Assembly: GCA_018650285.1 (NCBI GenBank)
Contig: JABIGF010000019.1
Span: 23,561-87,560 of the forward strand
Length of the DNA: 64,000 bases
Reading direction: 5' to 3'
Source: Methanobacteriota archaeon
GTDB taxonomy: Archaea > Thermoplasmatota > Poseidoniia > Poseidoniales > Thalassarchaeaceae
Shown here: positions 55,001 through 63,349 of the stretch, piece after piece
Position numbering within the stretch: position 1 is the first letter of the stretch
Layout of the letters: the number at the start of each line of letters is the position of its first letter
The notes under the pieces: generated by a model
The model's database searches: none
The model's input: the letters and a program-made list of their open reading frames with translations, nothing else
Told to the model about the DNA's origin: nothing
Program-made: the position numbers and the translations under genes

Positions 55001-55693
55001 CTAATATGGGACCGATTTCAATCCGAGTTTGTAACCCATTACATTGAATGAACGATGGATAATTGGAGTCAATATGAGAAGAATAACCATCCCCTTGACG
55101 AGAACTGTATCACCTGCAATCGCAGGAGAGAGAAAAAGAAGACCAAAAATGAAAGTGAAAATTGCGAAAGGAAGTGTGTCCAGTAACGGCGCCTTACTAC
55201 TCACCTCGCCTTCTCTCTTCAATCCACGGCGGCGCTTGACAAATGAGCCAACTGAGTCACCAATCATGCAACCAAGTCCTAAAATGAAGCCCATGATGAA
55301 TGAGGCACCCCATTCACCGCCTATCCAAAACCAACTATTTTGGATATCTTCTGAACTGCTTGTGTAGGCGCCTAAGGGGTCTAAAAATGGACCTGAATTA
55401 TACATTCCGTTGCCTGCTGCTAACGCATGCGTTAGCATACAAATTAATCCGCCTCCAATACAGCCCCCAAGAAGACCATTCCATGTTTTCCCATCGCCTA
55501 AGAGGCGATTTCCATCAGAATGAATTTTCCCACCATCAATCGGATAGACAGTGATCCCTGTTCTATCAGGAATCCACTTCCCACCCAACATCGCAGTTGT
55601 GTTGGATAGATACCCTGGCAAATAGAGCCATAGAACGAGAAGAGGGGCCACGATGATTGGGTCCCATGGTAAAGTGGCTGCTGACGTCATCAC
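55001..55693 (-). CDS. carS: CDP-archaeol synthase
   Basis: About 230 residues with five or so membrane helices; MM at 55693/55690 gives two possible starts. It transfers CTP to 2,3-di-O-geranylgeranylglyceryl phosphate in archaeal membrane lipid synthesis. Family motifs are visible: LLGDGKTWNGLLGG near residue 65, then GCMIGDSVGSFVKRRRGLKR and a C-terminal LLDTLPFAIFTF corresponding to the usual DQLDF region. It is about 50 residues longer than typical CarS because of an insertion (PLGAYTSSSEDIQNSWFWIG) between helices. Same strand as purD; divergent from the surface-protein gene at 55775. Confidence 0.9.
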   Translation of the reverse strand: MMTSAATLPWDPIIVAPLLVLWLYLPGYLSNTTAMLGGKWIPDRTGITVYPIDGGKIHSDGNRLLGDGKTWNGLLGGCIGGGLICMLTHALAAGNGMYNSGPFLDPLGAYTSSSEDIQNSWFWIGGEWGASFIMGFILGLGCMIGDSVGSFVKRRRGLKREGEVSSKAPLLDTLPFAIFTFIFGLLFLSPAIAGDTVLVKGMVILLILTPIIHRSFNVMGYKLGLKSVPY

Positions 55694-55774
55694 CCCTCGG
55701 TTTTGGTGAGGGTGATTGAACCTTCGCCCACTGAAGCGGCGGTTTCATGTTCAATGACAGACTCGCGCAGCGTG

Positions 55775-57493
55775 ATGAACAATCGGATAATCGTGATTTT
55801 GACCGCCGCTCTAATGTTTGGCATGGCCCTACCTATTGCCACCCCAACTATTGCAGCAACACCTCCTTCAGATGGTAGTACAATTACCCTAACTGAAGAT
55901 ACTAATTGGAATCAAACTGCAACCATGAACGGAAATGTGATTGTCCCAAATGGCATCAATCTGACAATTTCAGACGAAATAACTGTGGAGACCGGAGCGA
56001 GTTTGACTGTTGAAGGTAATCTAATTATGGATAATGGACAACTGAATGCTGTCAACCCACCTTCAGACCTACAATTTTGGAGCGCATATGGAGATGCTGC
56101 CACTCTATTTTTACCAGAATCATGTTGTGGTGCATTTTCGGTAAAAATCTTCTCAGCCCCAGGATACAATCTATCCAATTATACTGCACAATGGAACGAT
56201 GGGCCGAAAGATGACATGGAGGGTGATGAGCACACTACACCTGGAAGCGTCATTAACCCCATACCTGGATCCGGCGGAACTCTCTCATTTGAGGCAATAT
56301 TAGGCGAATATGGTGAATTAGTCATTGACCGAATTGAAGTCGAACGATTGACAGAAACCAACATCTACGAAGTCAGTGAACTAGAACATTCAGGATGGCT
56401 TCTACGAGGAGATCCTGGCTTCACATTAACTGTATCAAATGGCGGCAGCATGAGCGCTAATAACGCCATGATTTCAGGCGCCCAAGTATATATCGCCGGT
56501 TCTGTTGATGCTTCAAATACCACATTCTCTGCCTCTGGCCCACTAAATGTGAATGGCGCTGGAGCAAGTATCACAATGAACGGTGGCGGTTTTGACGGCA
56601 GTATTGATGACCATGATATCCTCGCAGATACTGATGCAGTAATCACACTCAACAGTGTTGAGGGGACCGGAGGGATTGTTGACCTTTGGGAGCGACAATT
56701 GTCAGAACAAATTCTGCAATTCCCAGGTAGTGGAATCACATTCACACTAACAGGAGTTGGGCCACAAGAAAGAACCCTGCAAGGATTGTCAATGGTTGAT
56801 GGGACATTTGTAGTCCCAGCTAATTACCAACAAGGCCCAAGAGTTATCGAAATAGGCTATGCTGATGGTTCAGTTTGGACTGAAGCGGCAACCATCTCTA
56901 ACATTTCATGGTTTACCGCATGGGGCACCTATTTTGGCACTACTGGCGATTTAGAAAAGAGTACGAACCCAACTATTCCTTTTGCCGTCATCCCACAAGT
57001 CGATGTCTCTTCTGTGGAAATAACAAAAGAAACATATCTAGGCAAGAGAGCAACTGTTGAAGTGACTCTCACCAATAGTGGTGGAGCAGACGCTAGCGTT
57101 GCGATTGAATGCTATGATGGCGAAGATAGAGCAGATATCAGCCCCACTTATCCTGCTGCAGATGTTCCTGCTGGAGAAAGTGCGACTGTTGAATTACGCT
57201 GGGGCCACTCTACTCAAGGAAATACAACATTGAGATGCCTGCCACTTACACCCTCACAAATAGCCATTGAAGGATTTCTAGGAGGCGGCGATACAGAAAG
57301 TGAAACATTCACATGGGCTGAACAAGAAATAGCGGCATCAACAATGAGTCCGCTGCTCATCAGTTTACTTGTTGCAATTATTGTAGGACTTGGACTAGTT
57401 GCATACTTCACAGCAATTCATGGCGGCAAAGAGCCGACAAGAACCATTACAGTAGGCGGCTCAGACGAACTAGATGACTTAGACGACCTATGA
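55775..57493 (+). CDS. Single-span surface protein with acidic DDL tail
   Basis: 572 residues from ATG 55775 (MNNRIIVILTAALMFGMALP signal peptide); the frame is open from 55703. The ectodomain starts with a short beta-solenoid-like part (WNQTATMNGNVIVPNGINLT), has a Cys pair (PESCCGAF) and an APHP/CARDB-like domain near the C terminus (VEVTLTNSGGADASVAIECY). One membrane helix (LLISLLVAIIVGLGLVAYFT) is followed by a short cytoplasmic tail ending GGSDELDDLDDL. No enzyme motif. Convergent with the next gene, one base from its stop. Confidence 0.75.
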   Translation: MNNRIIVILTAALMFGMALPIATPTIAATPPSDGSTITLTEDTNWNQTATMNGNVIVPNGINLTISDEITVETGASLTVEGNLIMDNGQLNAVNPPSDLQFWSAYGDAATLFLPESCCGAFSVKIFSAPGYNLSNYTAQWNDGPKDDMEGDEHTTPGSVINPIPGSGGTLSFEAILGEYGELVIDRIEVERLTETNIYEVSELEHSGWLLRGDPGFTLTVSNGGSMSANNAMISGAQVYIAGSVDASNTTFSASGPLNVNGAGASITMNGGGFDGSIDDHDILADTDAVITLNSVEGTGGIVDLWERQLSEQILQFPGSGITFTLTGVGPQERTLQGLSMVDGTFVVPANYQQGPRVIEIGYADGSVWTEAATISNISWFTAWGTYFGTTGDLEKSTNPTIPFAVIPQVDVSSVEITKETYLGKRATVEVTLTNSGGADASVAIECYDGEDRADISPTYPAADVPAGESATVELRWGHSTQGNTTLRCLPLTPSQIAIEGFLGGGDTESETFTWAEQEIAASTMSPLLISLLVAIIVGLGLVAYFTAIHGGKEPTRTITVGGSDELDDLDDL

Positions 57494-57494
57494 A

Positions 57495-58646
57495 TCAACA
57501 AGCCTCAGGGGATTTGTAAGGGTCAGGGTACTTGTCATCGGCGGTGCCTTCTTCACCGTCTGCGCCGATATCCGCCGAAGTATCTCTATTTTCATTATAT
57601 TCCCAGAAGAATTCCCAACCTTGACTTGAAGTACCAATGACATCTTCACCAAACGGTGTTGTGTGGACAACTGTAATTTCAATAGTATAGCATCCATCAT
57701 CGCCTTCATAAAAATCATCACGCTCAATGAAATGAATAGTATCGCCAAAAGCACCAGTTGAAGTACCATCTCCTTCCAATTCTAGCCATGCATTATCCAC
57801 AACGCCAGAACCACCAGACCATGACGCAGCAGATCCATCTACTGTGACAGAAGGGAATGAAAATACTGATGAATCATCATGAATTATTTTTGCATTAATT
57901 GTATAATCAGAATCTACGTGCATCATCAAATTAGATGTGTTGCTTTGAACTGGGTCCAAAGCACCTATTCCAACTAGGAATTTTACTCCAACATGGTCAA
58001 GGTCATTTTTCTCCTCACAATCACATGATTCCGTGATTTGACTTAGTTCCCCATCAACAGCGTTAATGGAACGGTCAGAAAGTTCGCCAGGTATTGAAAA
58101 TGGCTCGGAACTTGAACCTTCTAAGGTTACAGAAATAGTATAGTCAATATCAGTCCCATCTGCAGCGGCTCCGCGTGAATTATTTTGATAAAAGTCAGCA
58201 AATGGAGCATCGTACCAACTTAATTTAGAACTGACTGCAAATGAACCTGTCCAAACTGATGTGCCATTATAACTAATTGACATACTCATATCTCCACTTG
58301 GAGAACTCTTGAACATTGGTGTCCCTATGAAAACTTGAACGCGCAAATTGTTTTCATCTTCATCTACTTCAATATCAGATACTGAAATACTGTAACCACC
58401 TAATGTAAAGCCCATTATTGCTTGATACGCAATAAATAGAATCAACAAGGCTACCAAAGATACTGCTGCAGCCTTCTTGATTTGATTAGAATCAAAAGCC
58501 GCTTCACCACCTATACCGCCTGAAGAATTATCACCTACGCCTGCTCTATCTAAGAGGCTGCCACTAGAAGCCATTGTGACCTCCTCTACAACATCTTCTA
58601 GGTCATTGTCCTGACTCTTTGCTTTCTCAAGTAATCCACCCGACAT
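57495..58646 (-). CDS. N-terminally anchored surface protein
   Basis: 383 residues. A cytoplasmic N-terminal region of about 55 residues contains a repeated element (SGGLLEKAKSQ, SGSLLDRAGVG). It is followed by one membrane helix (AAVSLVALLILFIAYQAIMG) and an extracellular beta-rich domain with conserved-looking Cys (ESCDCEE, DGCYTIE) and sequons, ending in an acidic DGEEGTADDKYPDPY region like calcium-binding turns. Function unknown. Confidence 0.7.
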   Translation of the reverse strand: MSGGLLEKAKSQDNDLEDVVEEVTMASSGSLLDRAGVGDNSSGGIGGEAAFDSNQIKKAAAVSLVALLILFIAYQAIMGFTLGGYSISVSDIEVDEDENNLRVQVFIGTPMFKSSPSGDMSMSISYNGTSVWTGSFAVSSKLSWYDAPFADFYQNNSRGAAADGTDIDYTISVTLEGSSSEPFSIPGELSDRSINAVDGELSQITESCDCEEKNDLDHVGVKFLVGIGALDPVQSNTSNLMMHVDSDYTINAKIIHDDSSVFSFPSVTVDGSAASWSGGSGVVDNAWLELEGDGTSTGAFGDTIHFIERDDFYEGDDGCYTIEITVVHTTPFGEDVIGTSSQGWEFFWEYNENRDTSADIGADGEEGTADDKYPDPYKSPEAC

Positions 58647-58878
58647 CTTTCTCTCCCTCGTTGGTTGATATCTTGTGCGACTCTTGCGGTTATCAACCCG
58701 ACGCTTTCACGCACGCGCAAGAGGGCCGTTTTGCAAGCAATTGAAAAACGCCAAAATAAACTAATTATGCGAAATATGCTCCCTTAATCAATGAATAAAT
58801 GCATTTTCTAAGAAAAAGAAAATCATTTGAGAGCCTTTCGGCATAGATTACATAAAACACAACAGTGATGTTGGTTTG
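58647..58878. other. Intergenic region without recognised features
   Basis: 232 bp; GC-rich near the left end, with another mostly alternating CACGCACGCGCA stretch around 58710, and AT-rich further right. I see no ORF or RNA gene. It should contain the promoter of the gene ending at 57495. Confidence 0.3.
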
Positions 58879-59829
58879 TCACAGCAGTGGTGAAGAAAGT
58901 GGAGAGAGAAGTGCATCCTCACATTCTTCGTCGTTACGGCGGCGGGCAGCGAATGCTGCACCCAATGCAATCATGGAAAGAGATGGCATCAACTCAAATC
59001 CTGGCAAGTAAATACCACGCACGTAAATTGTAACCATCTGTGTTTGGTAATTAGGTACGCCTTCAGTTCTAACGCTGTACTCACTTGTCGCCCTAAATTG
59101 GAGCTGGTGATACTCATCAGTCCACCCTTGGATCTTTGGAGTCCTTAGCATCACACGCATCTTGTCCGGTGGAGCCTGTGGCTCAATTTCGGTACTAATG
59201 GTTGGTAGTGTAATTTGGAAATCCTTTTCCTCTAAATCATCACGGTTGACGATATCAATGTTAAATCGGTCATATGCATTTCCATCATTGTATACCTTGA
59301 ATTCAAAGATGTAATCGACCTTAGGCCTTAGTTGCTTGAAAGGCTCTTCTGCTTCAACACGAAGTCTGCTGAACTGCATAATTGTAGCCATAACTGACGA
59401 CTGCACTGAAGGACAGGTAGTACATGGGACACCACTTGCAGATGTTACTCTTGCAGTGATTGTAATTGAACGGCTACCTTCTGCCATTCTGTTGTCACCA
59501 CGAACCACAACTTCGAAAGTTGCAGAATCGTATGCACCAACGGTAATCAAACCAGGGTGAGCGACTGCTAAGCCACCTGCTGTCACGGTAACTGTGACAT
59601 CCTCAACATACTGGGTTGGGTTGGTTGCAGTGCAGTAAGTTGTACCGACTCTCGGTGCACCGGGGTGAACCTCAATTGGTATTGCTGCTGGAGAGCAAGA
59701 TACGCTTACCGTTGGGTTTGGCGAAATACCCTGCGCAGCAACATTAGTTGCCGCAACCCCAGCCCACATGCTTAACGCATAAATCGCAATAATGAGAGTC
59801 ATTCTGCGAGTCACTCTTCCGTTCATCAT
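58879..59829 (-). CDS. Secreted protein with PGF-CTERM-like sorting tail
   Basis: About 316 residues from ATG 59829 (59826 and GTG 59835 also possible). A signal peptide (RMTLIIAIYALSMWAGVAAT) leads to two Ig/NPCBM-like domains; the first begins SPNPTVSVSCSPAAIPIEV and has paired Cys. The C terminus reads YLPGFELMPSLSMIALGAA and then FAARRR: a PGF motif, a hydrophobic stretch and Arg, as in archaeosortase A substrates, followed by an unusually long acidic extra tail. This suggests C-terminal cleavage and lipid attachment. It is a tandem paralogue of the neighbouring gene, which uses a different anchor. Confidence 0.75.
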   Translation of the reverse strand: MMNGRVTRRMTLIIAIYALSMWAGVAATNVAAQGISPNPTVSVSCSPAAIPIEVHPGAPRVGTTYCTATNPTQYVEDVTVTVTAGGLAVAHPGLITVGAYDSATFEVVVRGDNRMAEGSRSITITARVTSASGVPCTTCPSVQSSVMATIMQFSRLRVEAEEPFKQLRPKVDYIFEFKVYNDGNAYDRFNIDIVNRDDLEEKDFQITLPTISTEIEPQAPPDKMRVMLRTPKIQGWTDEYHQLQFRATSEYSVRTEGVPNYQTQMVTIYVRGIYLPGFELMPSLSMIALGAAFAARRRNDEECEDALLSPLSSPLL

Positions 59830-59907
59830 ACTCACCTATGGTGAACTGTCACAGTCATTCTGCTATAAGGATATGGGGGCACAGGGCTAATTTCAAGAGG
59901 CTGAGAA

Positions 59908-60939
59908 TTACAAATCGTCAAGAGCAAAATCATCAAATTCTTCATCGTCAAGGTCAAAATCATCATCGAAGTCATCATCGAAATCATAGTCATCAGAAGC
60001 AGCACCGCCGCCACGGCTAGACATCATCAATTTCACAACGACAACAACAATCCCCACCCCTGCTAATCCAACTAATACCATGGCTGTAGTGACGGCCCAA
60101 GCAGGCACATTATCTACTGATGTTGTCAAAAATGATTCCTCCTTTGCTAATGATTGTAATCTAAAATTATCTTCAACCACCCAAGGGTCTCCACTATCAT
60201 CAGCTAGAGCACTTGAGACATGCAACAATACTACGAAAGAGCCGTCAAGAATCTCCTTTGATGCTGTAATTGTAAGTATAATTTCTTTTGATTTGTTGAC
60301 TTCAAGAGATGCTGATGTTTGAGAGAAATCAAAAGTAAAACCAAATTCCTCAAGCCCACTTTGATTTTCAAGGGTGACTGAAAGAGTGTCTTGAGTATTA
60401 CCTGTGTTTTTCATTGAGAAATTCAAAGTGGTAGTTTCACCATAATTTAGAGTTAACTCTTGTCCTTCCATGTCAATCCAAGGCCTCCCAAACGGCATTA
60501 TTTCTATTTTTACTGAGTCGCTCTTAGTATTTCCAAAAGCATATGGTACACCATTTACTGAAGTAACTGTGGCTTCAATATCTGCGTTATAGGTTGCCAC
60601 ACTAGCATAGATCTCTGCTGACCAAGATATTGTGAAAGTCGTCTCTTCACCTGCACCCACAGAAACTGAACCAGGATATGAGACTTCAATATCAAGTTCA
60701 CCAACTGAAATATTGATATTTTCGTTATGTATTGAGGGGTTTTCTAGAGTGCAAATCACAGTACCTATTCGCGCATCACCTGGCCCAACCTCTATCTCAA
60801 CATTTGAACCGGGACAATCAAGATTGATATCCGGATTTGGTGAACCGCCGCCAATTTGAGCAGCAGCGGGCATTGAAAATATAATCAACATTGAAAAGAG
60901 AGATGCGGAGAAAAAGAGTGCCGCCCTCCCGTATGCCAT
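59908..60939 (-). CDS. Single-span paralogue of the CTERM protein with poly-Asp tail
   Basis: 343 residues. A signal peptide (RAALFFSASLFSMLIIFSMP) is followed by SPNPDINLDCPGSNVEIEVG, aligned with the same place in the downstream gene, including the second Cys (GTVICTLENPS versus GTTYCTATNPT). Two Ig-like/NPCBM-type domains (TLNFSMKNTGNTQDTLSVTL) precede a membrane helix (AVTTAMVLVGLAGVGIVVVV). The cytoplasmic tail is almost only Asp, Phe and Leu (DYDFDDDFDDDFDLDDEEFD) and ends FALDDL. The pair arose by duplication, then diverged in anchoring. Confidence 0.75.
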   Translation of the reverse strand: MAYGRAALFFSASLFSMLIIFSMPAAAQIGGGSPNPDINLDCPGSNVEIEVGPGDARIGTVICTLENPSIHNENINISVGELDIEVSYPGSVSVGAGEETTFTISWSAEIYASVATYNADIEATVTSVNGVPYAFGNTKSDSVKIEIMPFGRPWIDMEGQELTLNYGETTTLNFSMKNTGNTQDTLSVTLENQSGLEEFGFTFDFSQTSASLEVNKSKEIILTITASKEILDGSFVVLLHVSSALADDSGDPWVVEDNFRLQSLAKEESFLTTSVDNVPAWAVTTAMVLVGLAGVGIVVVVVKLMMSSRGGGAASDDYDFDDDFDDDFDLDDEEFDDFALDDL

Positions 60940-61032
60940 TACCGCGCCCTCCCCGCAAGTCCTATTTCAGCATAAGGGAGGGAATGTATCAAGGCTAAGT
61001 TTCAACAAGGGTAGGCATGACCGAGGGCACGG

Positions 61033-61107
61033 GGGCCCGTAGCTTAGTCTGGTTAGAGCACTCGGCTCATAACCGAGTGGCCGCCGGTTCAAATCCGGTC
61101 GGGCCCA
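61033..61107 (+). tRNA. tRNA with CAU anticodon (elongator Met or Ile2)
   Basis: A complete cloverleaf: acceptor GGGCCCG/CGGGCCC, D-arm GCTT/GAGC, anticodon stem CTCGG/CCGAG around CTCATAA, and T-arm GCCGG/CCGGT (one G-U) with TTCAAAT. Anticodon CAU. It lacks the A1-U72 start and GGG/CCC anticodon stem of archaeal initiators, so it is elongator Met or the tRNA-Ile2 whose C34 becomes agmatidine; these cannot be separated by eye. No intron, no encoded CCA. Confidence 0.92.
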
Positions 61108-61159
61108 TCTATCAAATCCACAATGAACTTTGAAATCAAACCTTTTGGCTGGAAAATAC

Positions 61160-62419
61160 TCAAGAGTCTATTGAATCAAGAAATTGCATAACTAGTTCTT
61201 CACATTCGCTACGAAGTTCTGCTGGAACAAAAACCATTGACTTTGCATAAGTCACTGATATTGATTGAATTAGTGGCGACACCTCTGTAATATCCCTGCC
61301 ATCTTCTAGCAATATCCCCTCAGTGTAAGGCAAATAACCCTCTTTCCTTAGTGGAGCATGGATTAAATCGTGCTCTCCATCGTAACCATGGCCAACAACA
61401 ATTTTCTGCAATGGCTGCCAAATCTCTTCCACCTGCTGTGCAGTTAACTCTACACGAAGTTGCTTGTGAAACTCGTCTCGACTTGACAATCTCTTTGCAT
61501 ATCCAGAAAGTATCGCATCACCATGGTCGGCCCACTGAAATACATCTGCAATAACAAATGGGTCTGTTAACTGCGAATATCGATAAGTTGTTAGTGAGCG
61601 GTTTGAGAGTAAATCACGCATCTTTAGAGATAACGGCAAGGAGCCGTTTTCATGCAATTCTCGCGCCCTAGCCAAAGCCCGCACATAGTATACAGAAGTC
61701 AACATCGTCAACTTATGGAAGTAAACCAGTTGATACATATGCCAGCGAGTAACAAGATACGCTTCTACTGCTGATACCGATTCCGAACTGACGACCAAAT
61801 GGTCATCTTCAGAAATATTGATTGCTCGCATTAACCTTTCAAGGTCAAATCCGCCAACATCAGCGCCGGTGACAAATTGGTCCCGCATCAAATAATCAAG
61901 ACGGTCGGCATCCAACTGACTAGATACTATCTCATGTAAAAACGGTGGAATGCCAACGCTACCTTCCATGATTTCAAGCAATCTGTGAATTCCTTCACCA
62001 AGTAAGTCGTGTAAAACACTTGACAAGTCGCACTCTTCACAAAGAATAATTTTTCTACCCCACTCTTCATGATCAGCATAAGTAGCAAAAATCTCTGGTG
62101 TCTCAAACATATGAGAGAATGGTGGATGGCCAATATCGTGTAGTAATGCAGCTATAGGGACTAATCTAGAATCCTGCTCACTAATTCTTTCAGGGTACCT
62201 CTCATTCAAGTCTGCAACTAATCTTGTAGCGAGATGATAGACACCTATTGAATGGGAAAAACGACTATGGGTTGCCGAAGGGAAGGCATAATGACAAGTG
62301 GCTAATTGCTGAATATAACGCAATCTCTGAAAACTGCGTGTGTCAATAATTCTGCTGATATCATCGGGCAGAATGATGTCTCCGTGGACAGCATCTCTGA
62401 TGTATCGCTTGTCACCCAC
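61160..62419 (-). CDS. HD-domain phosphohydrolase (dGTPase/SAMHD1-like)
   Basis: 419 residues from GTG 62419. The N terminus YIRDAVHGDIILPDDISRII is typical of archaeal and bacterial HD phosphohydrolases of this branch. Metal ligands are present: HSRFSHSIGVYHLA (His56), ALLHDIGHPPFSH (His94, Asp95) and DADRLDYLMRDQF for the distal Asp. SAMHD1-like members cleave dNTPs to nucleoside and triphosphate; substrate specificity here is open. The ribosome-binding site GAGGGG lies in the 3' arm of a hairpin. Confidence 0.88.
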   Translation of the reverse strand: MGDKRYIRDAVHGDIILPDDISRIIDTRSFQRLRYIQQLATCHYAFPSATHSRFSHSIGVYHLATRLVADLNERYPERISEQDSRLVPIAALLHDIGHPPFSHMFETPEIFATYADHEEWGRKIILCEECDLSSVLHDLLGEGIHRLLEIMEGSVGIPPFLHEIVSSQLDADRLDYLMRDQFVTGADVGGFDLERLMRAINISEDDHLVVSSESVSAVEAYLVTRWHMYQLVYFHKLTMLTSVYYVRALARARELHENGSLPLSLKMRDLLSNRSLTTYRYSQLTDPFVIADVFQWADHGDAILSGYAKRLSSRDEFHKQLRVELTAQQVEEIWQPLQKIVVGHGYDGEHDLIHAPLRKEGYLPYTEGILLEDGRDITEVSPLIQSISVTYAKSMVFVPAELRSECEELVMQFLDSIDS

Positions 62420-62425
62420 TTAGGA

Positions 62426-62445
62426 CCCCTCCGTCAATTGAGGGG
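62426..62445 (-). promoter_or_regulatory. Hairpin covering the ribosome-binding site of the HD gene
   Basis: On the minus strand CCCCTC pairs with GAGGGG over six bases with an 8-nt loop. The GAGGGG arm is the Shine-Dalgarno sequence, ending 6 nt before the GTG start, so folding would block initiation. It can also act as the 3' hairpin of the upstream membrane-protein gene. Confidence 0.5.
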
Positions 62446-62460
62446 GTTTGTTGTATATTT

Positions 62461-63315
62461 TCAATCCACCTGTTCAGCATTTGCCTTAGATTTAAGATAG
62501 AACCAAACCGTGACATTGATGAAAGAGACAGACAATATCCAACCTAAAATTGAGACAAATATCAAACCGATTGTTGTAGATACCATTGGATAAAATATGG
62601 CAACTAGCAAGGCGTATAGCGATACTGATTGTGAACCAAACATCATCGGACCAATTGCGCCAGCAGGTACCGCTTCACCTTGGGCTAGCCAAAGTGCCAC
62701 CATGCTCGTTGTAAAAATCGCTGGGAATATTGACATGATCCCACTAATCAGTGGCGCGCCTATTCCGGCTAACCAAACCGATATCCCAATGGATGCTGCT
62801 GCTGCAATACCACGACTCAACAATGTGACATAAGTGACCTTTTTCGCCCCACGTGGAGCAGGTTGATGTTCATGGGTTGCAACAAAACCGAGAATTAATC
62901 CTATCAACAACCAGCCTATGCCAATCATTAGTGGCGCTAACCCTAAATTTATATTCCACTCAAATGATAGAATTCCCACACTAGCCAACACCCCCCACGA
63001 GGCAAGAGTGATGGCAGTGATGGCTACCAATCGATAACCGAAACGCCACTCAGGAATTTTGTCTGGTATCACTCTCCAAAGCAATAGAAATAGAGCATTG
63101 ACTACTAGCCCTAGTGGAACTATCGCCATCGCCATCTGAAATTCTGCAATAGTGGCAGCAGCATACCAAATTCCAATTGCTGCTGGAACGATCGTTGAGG
63201 GGACCGTTGCCAAAACACCACCGTGTAAACCCCCCCATCTCTCAATGGCAACTGTTACGAGAATTGCTGCAACACCGGCGACTAACGCTGAGATTAATAT
63301 CCCTACAATAGTCAT
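62461..63315 (-). CDS. Polytopic membrane protein with internal duplication
   Basis: About 284 residues from ATG 63315, with GAGGT 9 nt upstream; the frame runs on to 63339. About nine or ten hydrophobic helices, no large loops. Two halves seem related: GGVLATVPSTIVPAAIGIW in the first and SGIMSIFPAIFTTSMVALW in the second, each a Gly/Ser-Pro kink followed by a hydrophobic helix. Inverted or parallel repeats of this kind are common in small transporters. No family name can be given with confidence. Confidence 0.75.
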   Translation of the reverse strand: MTIVGILISALVAGVAAILVTVAIERWGGLHGGVLATVPSTIVPAAIGIWYAAATIAEFQMAMAIVPLGLVVNALFLLLWRVIPDKIPEWRFGYRLVAITAITLASWGVLASVGILSFEWNINLGLAPLMIGIGWLLIGLILGFVATHEHQPAPRGAKKVTYVTLLSRGIAAAASIGISVWLAGIGAPLISGIMSIFPAIFTTSMVALWLAQGEAVPAGAIGPMMFGSQSVSLYALLVAIFYPMVSTTIGLIFVSILGWILSVSFINVTVWFYLKSKANAEQVD

Positions 63316-63349
63316 TGACTGCCTACCTCTGACCCTCACGGAAATGAGG

